DNA from: Nonomuraea rhodomycinica
GTDB taxonomy: Bacteria; Actinomycetota; Actinomycetes; Streptosporangiales; Streptosporangiaceae
NCBI RefSeq assembly: GCF_013363995.1
Contig: NZ_JABWGO010000002.1
Coordinates: 558,001 to 622,000, forward strand
DNA length: 64,000 nucleotides
Direction of reading: 5' to 3'
A program made the translations under genes and the position numbers. Shown here in pieces: positions 16,300 through 24,340 of the stretch. The notes below the pieces were generated by a model. It saw only the letters and a program-made list of their open reading frames with translations, was not told the DNA's origin and made no database searches. Numbering within the stretch: position 1 is the first letter of the stretch; each line of letters starts with the position of its first letter.

Positions 16300-17448
16300 A
16301 TGGGCAATCGCTGTGCCGTGATCGGCGTCGGGCAGACGCGTTACACGACCAAGCGCCGCGACGTGTCGATCGCCGGGCTGGTGCGCGAGGCCGCGCTCCG
16401 GGCGCTGGAGGACGCCGGCCTGACGTTCAAGGACATCGACGCCGTCGTCGTCGGCAAGGCGCCCGACCTGTTCGAGGGCGTCATGATGCCCGAGGCGTAC
16501 CTCGCCGACGCGCTGGGCGCGGCCGGCAAGCCGATGATGCGCGTCCACACCGCGGGCAGCGTCGGCGGCTCCACCGCGCTGGTCGGCGCGAGCCTCGTGC
16601 AGGGCGGCGTCCACGACCGGGTGCTGGTCGTGGCCTTCGAGAAGCAGTCGGAGTCGAACGCCACCTGGGCCCTGTCCACGCACCTGCCGTTCAACGCCTC
16701 GCTGGTGGTCGGCGCGGGCGGCTACTTCGCCCCGCACATCAGGGAGTACATGCGCAGGACCGGCGCGCCCGACCACATCGGCACGCTGGTGGCGGTCAAG
16801 GACCGGCTCAACGCGCTGAAGAACCCCTACGCCCACCTGAGGATCCCCGGCATCGACCGGGCCATGGTCGAGTCGACGCCCATGCTGTGGGAGCCGATCC
16901 GCTACCTGGAGACCTGCCCGTCCAGCGACGGCGCCTGCGCGATGGTGCTGGCCTCGGAGCCGGCCGTCACCGGCACGCCCGCCTGGCTCCACGGCACCGC
17001 CATGCGCTCCGAGCCGATCTTCCGGGCCGGCCGCGACACCGTGAACCCGCAGGGCGGCAAGGACTGCGCCGCCGACGTCTACCGGCAGGCCGGCGTCACC
17101 GACCCGCGGCGGCAGATCGACGTGGCCGAGGTGTACGTGCCGTTCTCCTGGTACGAGCCGATGTGGCTGGAGAACCTGGGCTTCGCCGCCGAGGGCGAGG
17201 GCTGGAAGCTCACCGAGTCGGGCGCCACCGCGCTCGACGGCGACATCCCGTGGAACGCCTCCGGCGGCGTGCTGTCCAGCAACCCGATCGGCGCCTCCGG
17301 GCTGATCAGGTTCGCCGAGGCCGCGCTCCAGGTGCGCGGCATGGCCGGCGAGCACCAGGTCGACGGCGCGCGGCTGGCGCTCGGCCACGCCTACGGCGGC
17401 GGCGCGCAGTTCTTCGCGATGTGGATCGTCGGACGGGAGCGACCCTGA
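16300..17448 (+). CDS. ltp3: SCP-x type thiolase/aldolase, Ltp3-like
   Basis: The 382-residue protein starts at ATG with GGAGG six bases upstream, one base after the previous stop. The fold is thiolase-like, with VRVHTAGSVGGSTALVGA-type motif at about residues 78-94, NASGGVLSSNPIGASGLIRF at about 324-343 and C-terminal ALGHAYGGGAQFFAMW. At the usual nucleophile position it has His-Thr-Ala-Gly rather than a Cys-Ala-Ser motif, consistent with aldolase chemistry. Order and size (DUF35, Ltp4, Ltp3) copy the mycobacterial Rv3521-Rv3523 arrangement. It is expected to work as a complex with the two preceding products. The next gene starts on the last base of its stop codon. Confidence 0.7.
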   Translation: MGNRCAVIGVGQTRYTTKRRDVSIAGLVREAALRALEDAGLTFKDIDAVVVGKAPDLFEGVMMPEAYLADALGAAGKPMMRVHTAGSVGGSTALVGASLVQGGVHDRVLVVAFEKQSESNATWALSTHLPFNASLVVGAGGYFAPHIREYMRRTGAPDHIGTLVAVKDRLNALKNPYAHLRIPGIDRAMVESTPMLWEPIRYLETCPSSDGACAMVLASEPAVTGTPAWLHGTAMRSEPIFRAGRDTVNPQGGKDCAADVYRQAGVTDPRRQIDVAEVYVPFSWYEPMWLENLGFAAEGEGWKLTESGATALDGDIPWNASGGVLSSNPIGASGLIRFAEAALQVRGMAGEHQVDGARLALGHAYGGGAQFFAMWIVGRERP

Positions 17449-19046
17449 TGGAGTTCAACCACGCCGACCTGTTCGAGGGCGTCGCCGACGTCGCCGGTGA
17501 CCGGGTGGCCGTCGTCTGCGGCGAGCAGCGGCGCACCTACGCCGAGCTGGACGCCGAGGCCAACCGGCTGGCGCACTTCCTGCTGGAACGCGGCGTCGAG
17601 CCCGGCCAGCACGTGGGGCTGCACCTGTACAACGGCGTGGAGTACGTCGCCGGGCTGCTGGCCGCGCTGAAGATCCGGGCCGTGCCGATCAACGTCAACT
17701 ACCGGTACGTCGAGTCGGAGCTGCTCTACCTCTACCGCGACTCCGACATCCGGGCCCTGATCTACGACGTCGAGTTCGAGGCCCGGGTCGCGGCCGTGGC
17801 CAAGGACGTGCCGACGCTGCGCCACCTCGTCGCCGTGGGCGGCCCCCCGGCCGTGGCGGACGCCGTGCCGTACTGGATGGCGCTGGAGAGCGGCAAGCCC
17901 GAGCGCGGCTTCGCGCCGCGCTCGGGCCAGGACGTCTACATCATCTACACCGGCGGCACGACCGGCATGCCCAAGGGCGCCATGTGGCGGGTCGAGGACA
18001 TGTTCATGGCCTTCGGCGGCGGCAACCCGTACGGCGAGCCGCGCGCCACGCCCGAGGAGGTGGTGCGGGCGGCGGCCACGGCGGGACCCCTGGTCATGAT
18101 GGCCACGCCGCCGCTCATGCACGGGGCCGCGCAGATGGCCACGTTCATCGGCTTCTGGATGGCCGCGACGCTGGTGTACGTGCGCCGGTTCGACGCCGCG
18201 GGCGTGTGGCGGGCGGCCGAGCGGGAGAAGGTGTTCACGATGAACATCACCGGCGACGCGATGGCCCGCCCGCTCGCCGAGGAGCTGGCCCGCGGCGGCC
18301 GCGACCTGTCGTCGCTCGGCGTGATCAGCTCCACCTCGGCCATCCTCAGCGGCTCGGTCCGGGACCGGCTCCAGGAGCTGCTGCCGAACGTGATGATCCT
18401 CGACAACTTCGGCTCGACCGAGTCGGGTTTCACCGCCTCGGGCGTGCCCGGCTCGACCCCGGAGAAGGGTCTGCGCTACCGGCCGAACGCCGGCATCGCG
18501 GTGCTCGACGAGCGGCTGCGGCCGGTCGAGCCCGGCTCGGGGCAGCTCGGCACCGTGGCCAAGACCGGGCGGATCGCCTTCGGCTACTACAACGACCCGG
18601 ACAAGACGGCCCGCACGTTCGTCACGGACGCCGACGGGACACGGTGGCTGCTGACGGGCGACCTGGCCACGGTGGACCCGGACGGCACGGTCAACGTGCT
18701 CGGCCGGGGCTCGCAGTGCGTCAACACCGGCGGGGAGAAGGTGTTCCCCGAGGAGGTGGAGGCCGTGCTCAAGGGGCATCCGGCCGTCTTCGACGCGGTG
18801 GTCACGGGGGTGCCCGACGAGCGGTGGGGAAGCAGGGTGGCGGCCGTGGTCGAGCCGCGTGACGGCGTCACGGTGACGGCCGCCGAGCTCGACGCGCACT
18901 GCCGGGAGCGGCTGTCGGGGTTCAAGGTGCCGCGGACGTACGCGTTCGTCGCGGAGATGGTGCGCTCGCCGGCGGGCAAGGCCGACTACCGGTGGGCGCG
19001 GGAGACCGCCGAGGCGGCCTCCGCGGGGCAGGCCCCCGCCTCGTGA
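17448..19046 (+). CDS. fadD19: FadD19-like steroid-CoA ligase
   Basis: The 532-residue adenylate-forming ligase has the variant P-loop IYTGGTTGMPKGAMWRVED (about residues 166-184). That Gly-Gly-Thr-Thr-Gly-Met form followed by Met-Trp-Arg is typical of FadD19 and close relatives. NFGSTESG (about 322-329), GDLATVDPDGTVNVLGRGSQ (about 404-423) and SPAGKADYRW with the catalytic Lys complete the set. FadD19 loads CoA onto C26-oxidised sterol side chains and is needed for C24-branched sterols in Rhodococcus. The ATG shares one base with the preceding stop, so it is the last gene of the operon. A role in sterol side-chain activation is well supported by context; substrate range is inferred. Confidence 0.75.
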   Translation: MEFNHADLFEGVADVAGDRVAVVCGEQRRTYAELDAEANRLAHFLLERGVEPGQHVGLHLYNGVEYVAGLLAALKIRAVPINVNYRYVESELLYLYRDSDIRALIYDVEFEARVAAVAKDVPTLRHLVAVGGPPAVADAVPYWMALESGKPERGFAPRSGQDVYIIYTGGTTGMPKGAMWRVEDMFMAFGGGNPYGEPRATPEEVVRAAATAGPLVMMATPPLMHGAAQMATFIGFWMAATLVYVRRFDAAGVWRAAEREKVFTMNITGDAMARPLAEELARGGRDLSSLGVISSTSAILSGSVRDRLQELLPNVMILDNFGSTESGFTASGVPGSTPEKGLRYRPNAGIAVLDERLRPVEPGSGQLGTVAKTGRIAFGYYNDPDKTARTFVTDADGTRWLLTGDLATVDPDGTVNVLGRGSQCVNTGGEKVFPEEVEAVLKGHPAVFDAVVTGVPDERWGSRVAAVVEPRDGVTVTAAELDAHCRERLSGFKVPRTYAFVAEMVRSPAGKADYRWARETAEAASAGQAPAS

Positions 19047-19059
19047 GCCACGCCTCCTG

Positions 19060-19122
19060 AGCTACGCCTTCTCGCCCGCGAGCTACGCCTTCTCGTCCGT
19101 CAGCTACGCCTTCTCGCCCGTG
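19060..19122 (-). repeat. Three tandem 21-bp copies of the LysE gene 3' end
   Basis: Units at 19060-19080, 19081-19101 and 19102-19122 each begin AGCTACGCCTTCTCG. Read on the minus strand each encodes the Gly-Glu-Lys-Ala-stop end of the exporter, so two extra copies of the stop region lie after the real stop at 19104. A more diverged copy lies at about 19046-19059. Confidence 0.85.
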
Positions 19123-19739
19123 AGGACGGCGGCCAGGCCGAGGTAGACGACGCCGGTGCCGACGTCGAGGCGGCGCCGGGCGCGCGCCGAGCGCCCGATC
19201 CGGCCGGCCAGCGCGGACGACGCCACCGCGTACGCGCCGTCGCTGAGCAGGCCCAGCGCGATCCACAGCGCGCCCAGCAGGAGGATCTGCGGCCCGATCG
19301 GCCCCGCGTGACGGTCGGTGAACTGCGGCAGGAACGCCAGGAAGAAGATCGCGGTCTTGGGGTTGAGCACGTTGACCACGAACCCCTCCCAGAACATGCG
19401 CCGCCGGCTGTGCCGGGAGACCTCGAGCACGGCCCCGTCGTCCTCGCCGGAGCCCCGGTGCAGCAGCTTGCGCAGGCCGAGCCAGACCAGGTAGGCGACG
19501 CCCGCGTACTTGACCACGGTGAACGCCGTGGCGGAGGCCGCCAGCAGCGCGCTGACGCCGAGCGCCGCCGCCGCCACGTGCACCAGCGACCCGGCGTGCA
19601 CGCCGAGGACCGACACCAGCCCGGCGGACCTGCCTTGCGACACGCTGCGCGTGACGATGAACAGGACCGCCGGCCCCGGGACCACGAGCAGGGCCAGGGT
19701 CGCGGCGCAGAACACGGCGAGGGTCGCGAGATCGGGCAT
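19104..19739 (-). CDS. LysE family amino-acid/metabolite exporter
   Basis: The 211-residue membrane protein has six predicted helices and the LysE/RhtB signature: VVPGPAVLFIVTRSVSQGR at about residues 18-36, HAGSLVHVAAAALGVSALLA at about 48-67 and GFVVNVLNPKTAIFFLAFLPQF at about 119-140. The family exports amino acids, homoserine lactones or similar solutes using the membrane potential. It is a single minus-strand gene between a fadD19-like gene and a small membrane-protein gene, with no adjacent regulator. The substrate is unknown. Its last codons are tandemly duplicated downstream. Confidence 0.85.
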   Translation of the reverse strand: MPDLATLAVFCAATLALLVVPGPAVLFIVTRSVSQGRSAGLVSVLGVHAGSLVHVAAAALGVSALLAASATAFTVVKYAGVAYLVWLGLRKLLHRGSGEDDGAVLEVSRHSRRRMFWEGFVVNVLNPKTAIFFLAFLPQFTDRHAGPIGPQILLLGALWIALGLLSDGAYAVASSALAGRIGRSARARRRLDVGTGVVYLGLAAVLTGEKA

Positions 19740-19847
19740 AAGACCATCGTAGGAACCCGGTCAACGCCTTTTCGCCGGGTTTCTCCGTCGGGCAGAATCG
19801 ATCACCGATGTGGGCCGGATCCTCGCGCGCGGAGGGGAGGGGTTCCG

Positions 19848-20126
19848 GTGGGACGAAGGACGCCGCTGCTCCTCGGGCTGTTCGGTGCCGGCCTGGCCGC
19901 CCTGGGGCTGGGGCTCTTCGCGGGCCGATGCGACAGCTTCGGGCTCTTCCCGTTCGAGGTGGTCGCGTACGTCGTGGGTGCCTGCCTCGTCGGAGGGGCC
20001 CTGGTCCTGCGCGGCCGGCCCGGGGTGGCGATGTCGGTGCTGATCCTTCTCGTGGTCGCCGCGCTGGCCGTCCTGGGTGCCGTCCTGGCGTTCTTCTCCC
20101 TGTTCTCGCGCTGTTTCGAGTTCTGA
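19848..20126 (+). CDS. Small membrane protein of unknown function
   Basis: This 92-residue protein begins at GTG seven bases after a strong GGAGGGGAGG site. It has three hydrophobic helices (about residues 6-26, 34-53 and 58-86) and short polar links. I recognise no family. It is monocistronic, and its stop lies 2 bp from the convergent LysR gene end. The strong ribosome-binding site and typical codon use support it as a real gene. Confidence 0.65.
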   Translation: MGRRTPLLLGLFGAGLAALGLGLFAGRCDSFGLFPFEVVAYVVGACLVGGALVLRGRPGVAMSVLILLVVAALAVLGAVLAFFSLFSRCFEF

Positions 20127-20128
20127 GG

Positions 20129-20989
20129 TCACAGGCCCGATGTCAGGGCCTTCACCAGGGCCTCGGTGGCGGGCGGGTGGGGCGGCTCGCCGTACACGGC
20201 GGCGTAGACGTGCCGGGTGGAGCCGGGGATCTCGGTCACCGTGACATCCGGGTGGCGGTGGGCGCGCAGCGCGAGGCCGGGCAGCACGGTCACGCCCATC
20301 CCCGCCGCCACGAGCGCCTGGACGGCCACGATGTCGTCGCTGGTGAACGACAGGCGCGGCTCGAACCCGGCCTTGGCGCACAGGTCGAGCAGGTGGCTGC
20401 GGCACCGGTCGCAGCCGGCGATCCAGTCGGCGTCGGCGTACGCGCTCAGCTCGCCTGGCTCGCCGGTGGCGACCAGCATGCTCGGGTCGTCGAGGAGGTG
20501 GATCATGGTGATGCCGTCGTCCTCGGGCGCGGTGTCGTCGTAGCGGAAGACGACCGCCACGTCGGCGCGGCCGGCGCGCAGCAGCCTGAGCGCCTCGGGC
20601 GGCTCGGTCTCCGTCAGGCGCAGTTCGAGGCCCGGATGGTCGCGGGCCAGCCGGGTCACGGCCGCCGGGACGAACGTGCCAAGCGCGGACGGGAACGCCG
20701 CCAGCCGCACCCGCCCCGAGCGCAGGCCGACGTGCGCGGCCAGCTCGTCGGCCGTGGCGTCGAGCCGGGCGAGGATCTCGGCCGCCCGGGCGGCGAGCAG
20801 CCGGCCCGTCTCGGTCAGCCGGATGCCCCGGCCCACGCGCTGCACGAGCCGGGCCCCCGTCTCCGCCTCCAGCCGGGCAAGGTGGTGGCTGACCGAGGGC
20901 TGGGAGTAGTGCAGCTCCCGGGCGGCGGCCGTCACGGATCCCTTGCGGGCCACGGCGTCGAGGACGCGTAGCCGTACGACATCCAGCAT
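20129..20989 (-). CDS. LysR family transcriptional regulator
   Basis: The 286-residue protein has the LysR N-terminal helix-turn-helix (residues 2-60; GSVTAAARELHYSQPSVSHHLARLEAE is the recognition region, written here only by position 17-43). A two-lobe substrate-binding domain follows, including GRVRLAAFPSALGTFVPAAV at about 91-110. It is divergent from the cupin dioxygenase-like gene with a 109-bp spacer, the usual arrangement for a LysR protein controlling its neighbour. The spacer contains ATCAATCATATCTAT near its own start, an A/T-rich partial dyad that could be the binding site. The effector is unknown. Confidence 0.85.
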   Translation of the reverse strand: MLDVVRLRVLDAVARKGSVTAAARELHYSQPSVSHHLARLEAETGARLVQRVGRGIRLTETGRLLAARAAEILARLDATADELAAHVGLRSGRVRLAAFPSALGTFVPAAVTRLARDHPGLELRLTETEPPEALRLLRAGRADVAVVFRYDDTAPEDDGITMIHLLDDPSMLVATGEPGELSAYADADWIAGCDRCRSHLLDLCAKAGFEPRLSFTSDDIVAVQALVAAGMGVTVLPGLALRAHRHPDVTVTEIPGSTRHVYAAVYGEPPHPPATEALVKALTSGL

Positions 20990-21098
20990 CCATCAATCAT
21001 ATCTATGGGTCACGCAGAAGACTTCTGTTGGACCTATCGGTGTCGGTGTAGCACCGTAGAAGGGGAAGGCGGTTATCTGCATTCCCTAGGGGGATACC

Positions 21099-21626
21099 AT
21101 GGAAATGACGACCATCACCGCACGGCCCGGCCTGAGCGGCCTGGTCACCGGCATCGGACGCATCGCCGCGCGCGGCCTCGGCCTGCGCGCCACCGCTCAC
21201 GAGGTCGCGGCGCTGCTGCGCGACGACCTGCCCGGCGCCGACATCCTGACGCCCGAGGAGCGCGCCGGGGTGCCCGGCGGCTACGTGTCCCACGTGCTGC
21301 ACGCCCAGGCCGACTTCTCCATCTCCGCCGTGGTCTGGCAGCCCGGCTCCGAGACTGTCGTCCACGACCACGTCTCCTGGTGCGCGTTCGGGGTCATCAG
21401 CGGCATCGAGCACGAGACCCTCTACCGCGACATGGGCGACCACCTCGTCGAGATCGGCCGCGCCGACAACCGCCCCGGCGACGTCAGCGGCTTCGCGCCG
21501 CCCGGCGACATCCACCGCGTCCGCAACACCAGCGGCGAGGTGGGGGTTTCGCTGCACGTGTATGGGGCCGACCTCGCCAAGCTCGGCAGCAGCATCCGGC
21601 GCACGTACGACCTGCCGATCCGCTAG
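21099..21626 (+). CDS. Cupin protein of the cysteine dioxygenase-like fold
   Basis: The 175-residue protein starts at ATG after AGGGGG. The cupin core shows TVVHDHVSWCAFGVISGIEHE at about residues 86-106, supplying two His metal ligands, and a third His in PPGDIHRVRNTS at about 131-142. This pattern is typical of the cysteine/3-mercaptopropionate dioxygenase superfamily, non-haem iron enzymes that add O2 to thiols. The family is broad and many members are unassigned, so a thiol substrate is only a suggestion. The divergent LysR gene probably controls it. It is followed by a GC-rich 115-bp spacer with repeated GAGCGTCGCCGGGCGGC. Confidence 0.65.
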   Translation: MEMTTITARPGLSGLVTGIGRIAARGLGLRATAHEVAALLRDDLPGADILTPEERAGVPGGYVSHVLHAQADFSISAVVWQPGSETVVHDHVSWCAFGVISGIEHETLYRDMGDHLVEIGRADNRPGDVSGFAPPGDIHRVRNTSGEVGVSLHVYGADLAKLGSSIRRTYDLPIR

Positions 21627-21741
21627 CCGCCCGGGGATGCGAGCGTCGCCGGGCGGCTGGGCGGCCGGCCGAGGGCGTACGAGGCGCCGGGCGGTCGGGC
21701 GGCACGGCCGAGGTCGTGAGCGTCGCCGGGCGGCGAGGCGG

Positions 21742-22383
21742 TCAGCCGAGGTAGCCGATCAGCCGCTCCGCCAGCTCGGCCGGACGGGCCAGCATGGGGC
21801 AGTGGCCGCCGGGGATCTCGTCCGGCGTGACGCCGAGCCGCCGGCGGACGACCTCCCGCATGAACGCGGGCGTGAAGAACCGGTCGTCCCGGCAGAGCAG
21901 GAACCGCGTCGGCACGTCCGGCCACTCCCGCAGCGGCCACGGCTCGCCGTCGGCCGTGCCCGAGTGGCGCCGGGTGCCGGCCCTCGCGTCGGCCGCCAGG
22001 TCGGGCGGCACGTCCTGCAGGAAGAGGTCCACGTCGTCGCCGTCGTCCGACGGACGCCAGCCGGTGTTGTCCCACCAGTCGGCCGGCCGCTCGCCCGGGG
22101 CCGGGATCATGGCCGTCACCAGCACCAGCAGCTCGGCCCGTACGCGATCGCAGACCAGGGGAGCCACGAAACCGCCCCAGGAGTGGCCGACGACGACCAG
22201 GCCGGGCCGGTCGCCGACCGCCTTCACGACCGTGTCGGCGTAGTCGCCGAGCCCGGCGGACTCGTCCTCGACCGGCAGGTCCACCGCCACCGCGTCGTGG
22301 CCCCTGCGGCGCAGCTCCGGCACGACCAGCCGCCAGTCGCGGGCGCTGCCGCCCCCACCGTGGATCAACGCGAACGTCGCCAT
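21742..22383 (-). CDS. Alpha/beta hydrolase
   Basis: The 213-residue protein was started at ATG 22383, preceded by GAGGAG. It begins ATFALIHGGGGSARDW, the oxyanion HGGG motif, and has the nucleophile elbow VVGHSWGGF (Ser at about residue 68). A C-terminal GGHCPMLARPAELAERL supplies the catalytic His. Family members include esterases, haloalkane dehalogenases and salicylate/methyl-ester hydrolases (the MES/HNL-like group fits the short length). The substrate is unknown. It forms a minus-strand run with the DinB gene but is 76 bp away with its own site. Confidence 0.8.
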   Translation of the reverse strand: MATFALIHGGGGSARDWRLVVPELRRRGHDAVAVDLPVEDESAGLGDYADTVVKAVGDRPGLVVVGHSWGGFVAPLVCDRVRAELLVLVTAMIPAPGERPADWWDNTGWRPSDDGDDVDLFLQDVPPDLAADARAGTRRHSGTADGEPWPLREWPDVPTRFLLCRDDRFFTPAFMREVVRRRLGVTPDEIPGGHCPMLARPAELAERLIGYLG

Positions 22384-22459
22384 GTCTCTCCTCACCCTTA
22401 TGGACGTACCCGGTCATATGGACCGGCGAGGACAGGGAAACTCATCGCGCCGCCGGCGG

Positions 22460-22966
22460 TCACTCTCCGGTGGCGCCGTCGATGTGCTCGCGCAGCAGGT
22501 CCGCGTGGCCGTTGTGGCGGGCGTACTCCTCGATCATGTGGACGAGGATGAAGCGGTGGGAGTACGCCTCGCCGTGGCGCAGCCGCTTGCCGAGGGCGTC
22601 GAGGGGCAGGTCCGCCGACACCTCGCGCGCGTGCTCCACCTCGGCCCGCCAGGCCGCGAACGCCTCCTCGGCAGAGGCCTCGTCCACGTCGTCGAAGTCG
22701 GCGTCGCGGTTCGTCTCCTTGCCCCACAGGAGCGGCACGTCCTCGTCGGCCAGCACGTGCCGGAACCAGGCCCGCTCCACGTGCGCCAGGTGCCGCACCA
22801 GCCCGAGCAGCGACATGCCGGACGGCGGCACGGCGCGCAGCCGGAGCTGCTCGTCGGTCAGCCCGGCGCACTTCCACGCGAGGGTGTCACGTTGCCAGTC
22901 GAGGAAGCCGGCCAGGGTGTCACGCTCGTCGCCGGCCAGCGGGGGATCGATACGGTCGTCGCTCAT
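22460..22966 (-). CDS. DinB family protein (DUF664)
   Basis: The 168-residue protein begins at ATG 22966 and reads MSDDRIDPPLAGDERDTLA. The four-helix DinB/YfiT-type bundle shows metal-ligand positions His in GLVRHLAHVERAWF at about residue 62 and in YARHNGHADLLREHIDG at the C-terminus. Such proteins are thiol-dependent transferases (mycothiol or bacillithiol S-transferase relatives) or metal-binding proteins of unknown role. Actinobacteria make mycothiol, so an MST-like role is possible. No operon partner gives further information. Confidence 0.75.
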   Translation of the reverse strand: MSDDRIDPPLAGDERDTLAGFLDWQRDTLAWKCAGLTDEQLRLRAVPPSGMSLLGLVRHLAHVERAWFRHVLADEDVPLLWGKETNRDADFDDVDEASAEEAFAAWRAEVEHAREVSADLPLDALGKRLRHGEAYSHRFILVHMIEEYARHNGHADLLREHIDGATGE

Positions 22967-23013
22967 GTGTCGCACCGTACCCCCCACCACCGCGCGCGGG
23001 CGGCGCCCGGCGG

Positions 23014-23262
23014 CTACCCCTGGTCGAGAGCGCCTGTCAGCCGCTCTCGTGCGGCGTTCAGGCGTTCGGTGTAGTCCGGCAGGAAAACCTCCGCCAGCGA
23101 GGTCTCCAGGGACCCGGCGATCAGGTACAGCGGCGACCAGACCGCGCGGTCCTGATCGACCAGGCTGTCGAACTCCGCAGTGCCGATCATCCGGTCGAGC
23201 CAGTCGGAGAGAACCAACGCCTGATCCGGCGACAACCTGATCGTCAGCTCTCTCTCGGTCAC
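23014..23262 (-). CDS. Conserved hypothetical protein
   Basis: The 82-residue acidic helical protein reads MTERELTIRLSPDQALVLSD at its start. It contains a SDWLDRMIGTAEF segment and a YLIAGSLETSLAEVF segment that I associate with small conserved actinobacterial hypotheticals. There is no known function. Regular codon use and isolated position support it as real. Confidence 0.6.
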   Translation of the reverse strand: MTERELTIRLSPDQALVLSDWLDRMIGTAEFDSLVDQDRAVWSPLYLIAGSLETSLAEVFLPDYTERLNAARERLTGALDQG

Positions 23263-23286
23263 CCACCCGAGAGTATCTGTCGAAGC

Positions 23287-23312
23287 GTTCAGGGGTTGAG
23301 GGGTTCAGGGGT
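23287..23312. repeat. Short direct repeat upstream of membrane protein gene
   Basis: GTTCAGGGGTTGAG and GGTTCAGGGGTGA lie in tandem about 70 bp before the next plus-strand gene. They may be a regulator binding site or simple sequence expansion. Confidence 0.3.
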
Positions 23313-23378
23313 GATTTCGTCCGGTTCGTGGGCCGTGTGTCACCATCGTTCCCCTCAGCACCAAGGAGCGCCCCCCAC

Positions 23379-24275
23379 ATGAGCACCCCCGCACCGCGCC
23401 CGGAGCCGGTCGAGCAGCCCCCTTTCTCCACCCCCTCGGGCGGGCAGGGTGACGACGGCGGCGGGGTGGTCGCCATCCTCGAACGCATCGGGTCCGTCGT
23501 CGTGCCCGTGGGCGTCGGGCTGTACGCGGTGCTGTACCTCGGCATCGAGCAGATCTACCGGGTGTTCGGCATCAACCCCCAGCAGGCCGGCATCGACCAG
23601 TCCGTCCTGCTGGGGCGCCTCATGGGCACGCTCATCCTGCTCGTGCTCGCGCTCGTCCCGGCCGTGGGCGCCGCCGTCGGGCTCGGCTGGCTGCTCGACA
23701 AGGTCACCCGTGGCGCGGCCGGCCGGCTGCTCGCCGCGGTGCGCGCCCGTCCCTGGATCGTGGCCGCCCTGGCCGCGCTGTGGTGCGGGGCGACGTACTG
23801 GGGCCTGGTCAACCTGGTCACCGATCTGACGGTGGGGCTCATGGTGGTCGTCGCGGTCGGGCTGGGCGTGCTGGCGTTCGTGGTGCCGTTCCGGCTCATG
23901 CGCCGCAGGCCGGTCGGCCGCGCCGGCATGAAGGTCCTCGTCGGCGCCCTCACCGGCCTCGGGCTCGGCTTCGTGCTGATCCTGAGCATGATCGAGGCCG
24001 CCGTCGAGGTGCGCGACACCGGGCAGGCCGACGACCTGCTCGGCTACGTCGGCTTCCAGGACCAGTGGGCCGTCCTGAAGAACGCCGAGAACGACAAGCC
24101 GCTGTACGGCGGGCGCTGGATGATGCTCCTCGGCGAGAGCGACGGCACGTACGTCCTGTACGACTGCGATCGGCAGGAGACCTTCCGCCGCCCCATCGAG
24201 ACCACGAACCTCGCCCACCTCCAGCTCGACCCGGAGCGCGTGGAGGGCTACCGCTGCGGAACCATGATCGAGTAG
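23379..24275 (+). CDS. Multi-pass membrane protein of unknown function
   Basis: The 298-residue protein starts at ATG with AAGGAG about 12 bases upstream. After a proline-rich cytoplasmic N-terminus (residues 1-30) it has about five hydrophobic helices (roughly 35-58, 75-103, 120-138, 145-168 and 188-207). A C-terminal soluble domain of about 80 residues contains LYGGRWMMLLGESDGTYVLYD. That domain looks extracytoplasmic and beta-rich. I recognise no named family. It precedes a TetR gene whose operator lies in the spacer. Confidence 0.7.
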   Translation: MSTPAPRPEPVEQPPFSTPSGGQGDDGGGVVAILERIGSVVVPVGVGLYAVLYLGIEQIYRVFGINPQQAGIDQSVLLGRLMGTLILLVLALVPAVGAAVGLGWLLDKVTRGAAGRLLAAVRARPWIVAALAALWCGATYWGLVNLVTDLTVGLMVVVAVGLGVLAFVVPFRLMRRRPVGRAGMKVLVGALTGLGLGFVLILSMIEAAVEVRDTGQADDLLGYVGFQDQWAVLKNAENDKPLYGGRWMMLLGESDGTYVLYDCDRQETFRRPIETTNLAHLQLDPERVEGYRCGTMIE

Positions 24276-24286
24276 AGCCGCTTGCG

Positions 24287-24326
24287 AGTTTAGGAATGAA
24301 CGTTCTTGACTATTCGTTCCTAAACT
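24287..24326. promoter_or_regulatory. Inverted-repeat operator and promoter of the TetR gene
   Basis: AGTTTAGGAATGAA (24287-24300) and TTCGTTCCTAAACT (24313-24326) form a 14-bp inverted repeat with one mismatch and a 12-bp spacer. The spacer holds TTGACT at 24306-24311, a good -35 element. Binding by the TetR product 15 bp downstream would block its own promoter, so autoregulation is likely. Confidence 0.65.
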
Positions 24327-24340
24327 GCTTTGCTCTAGCC

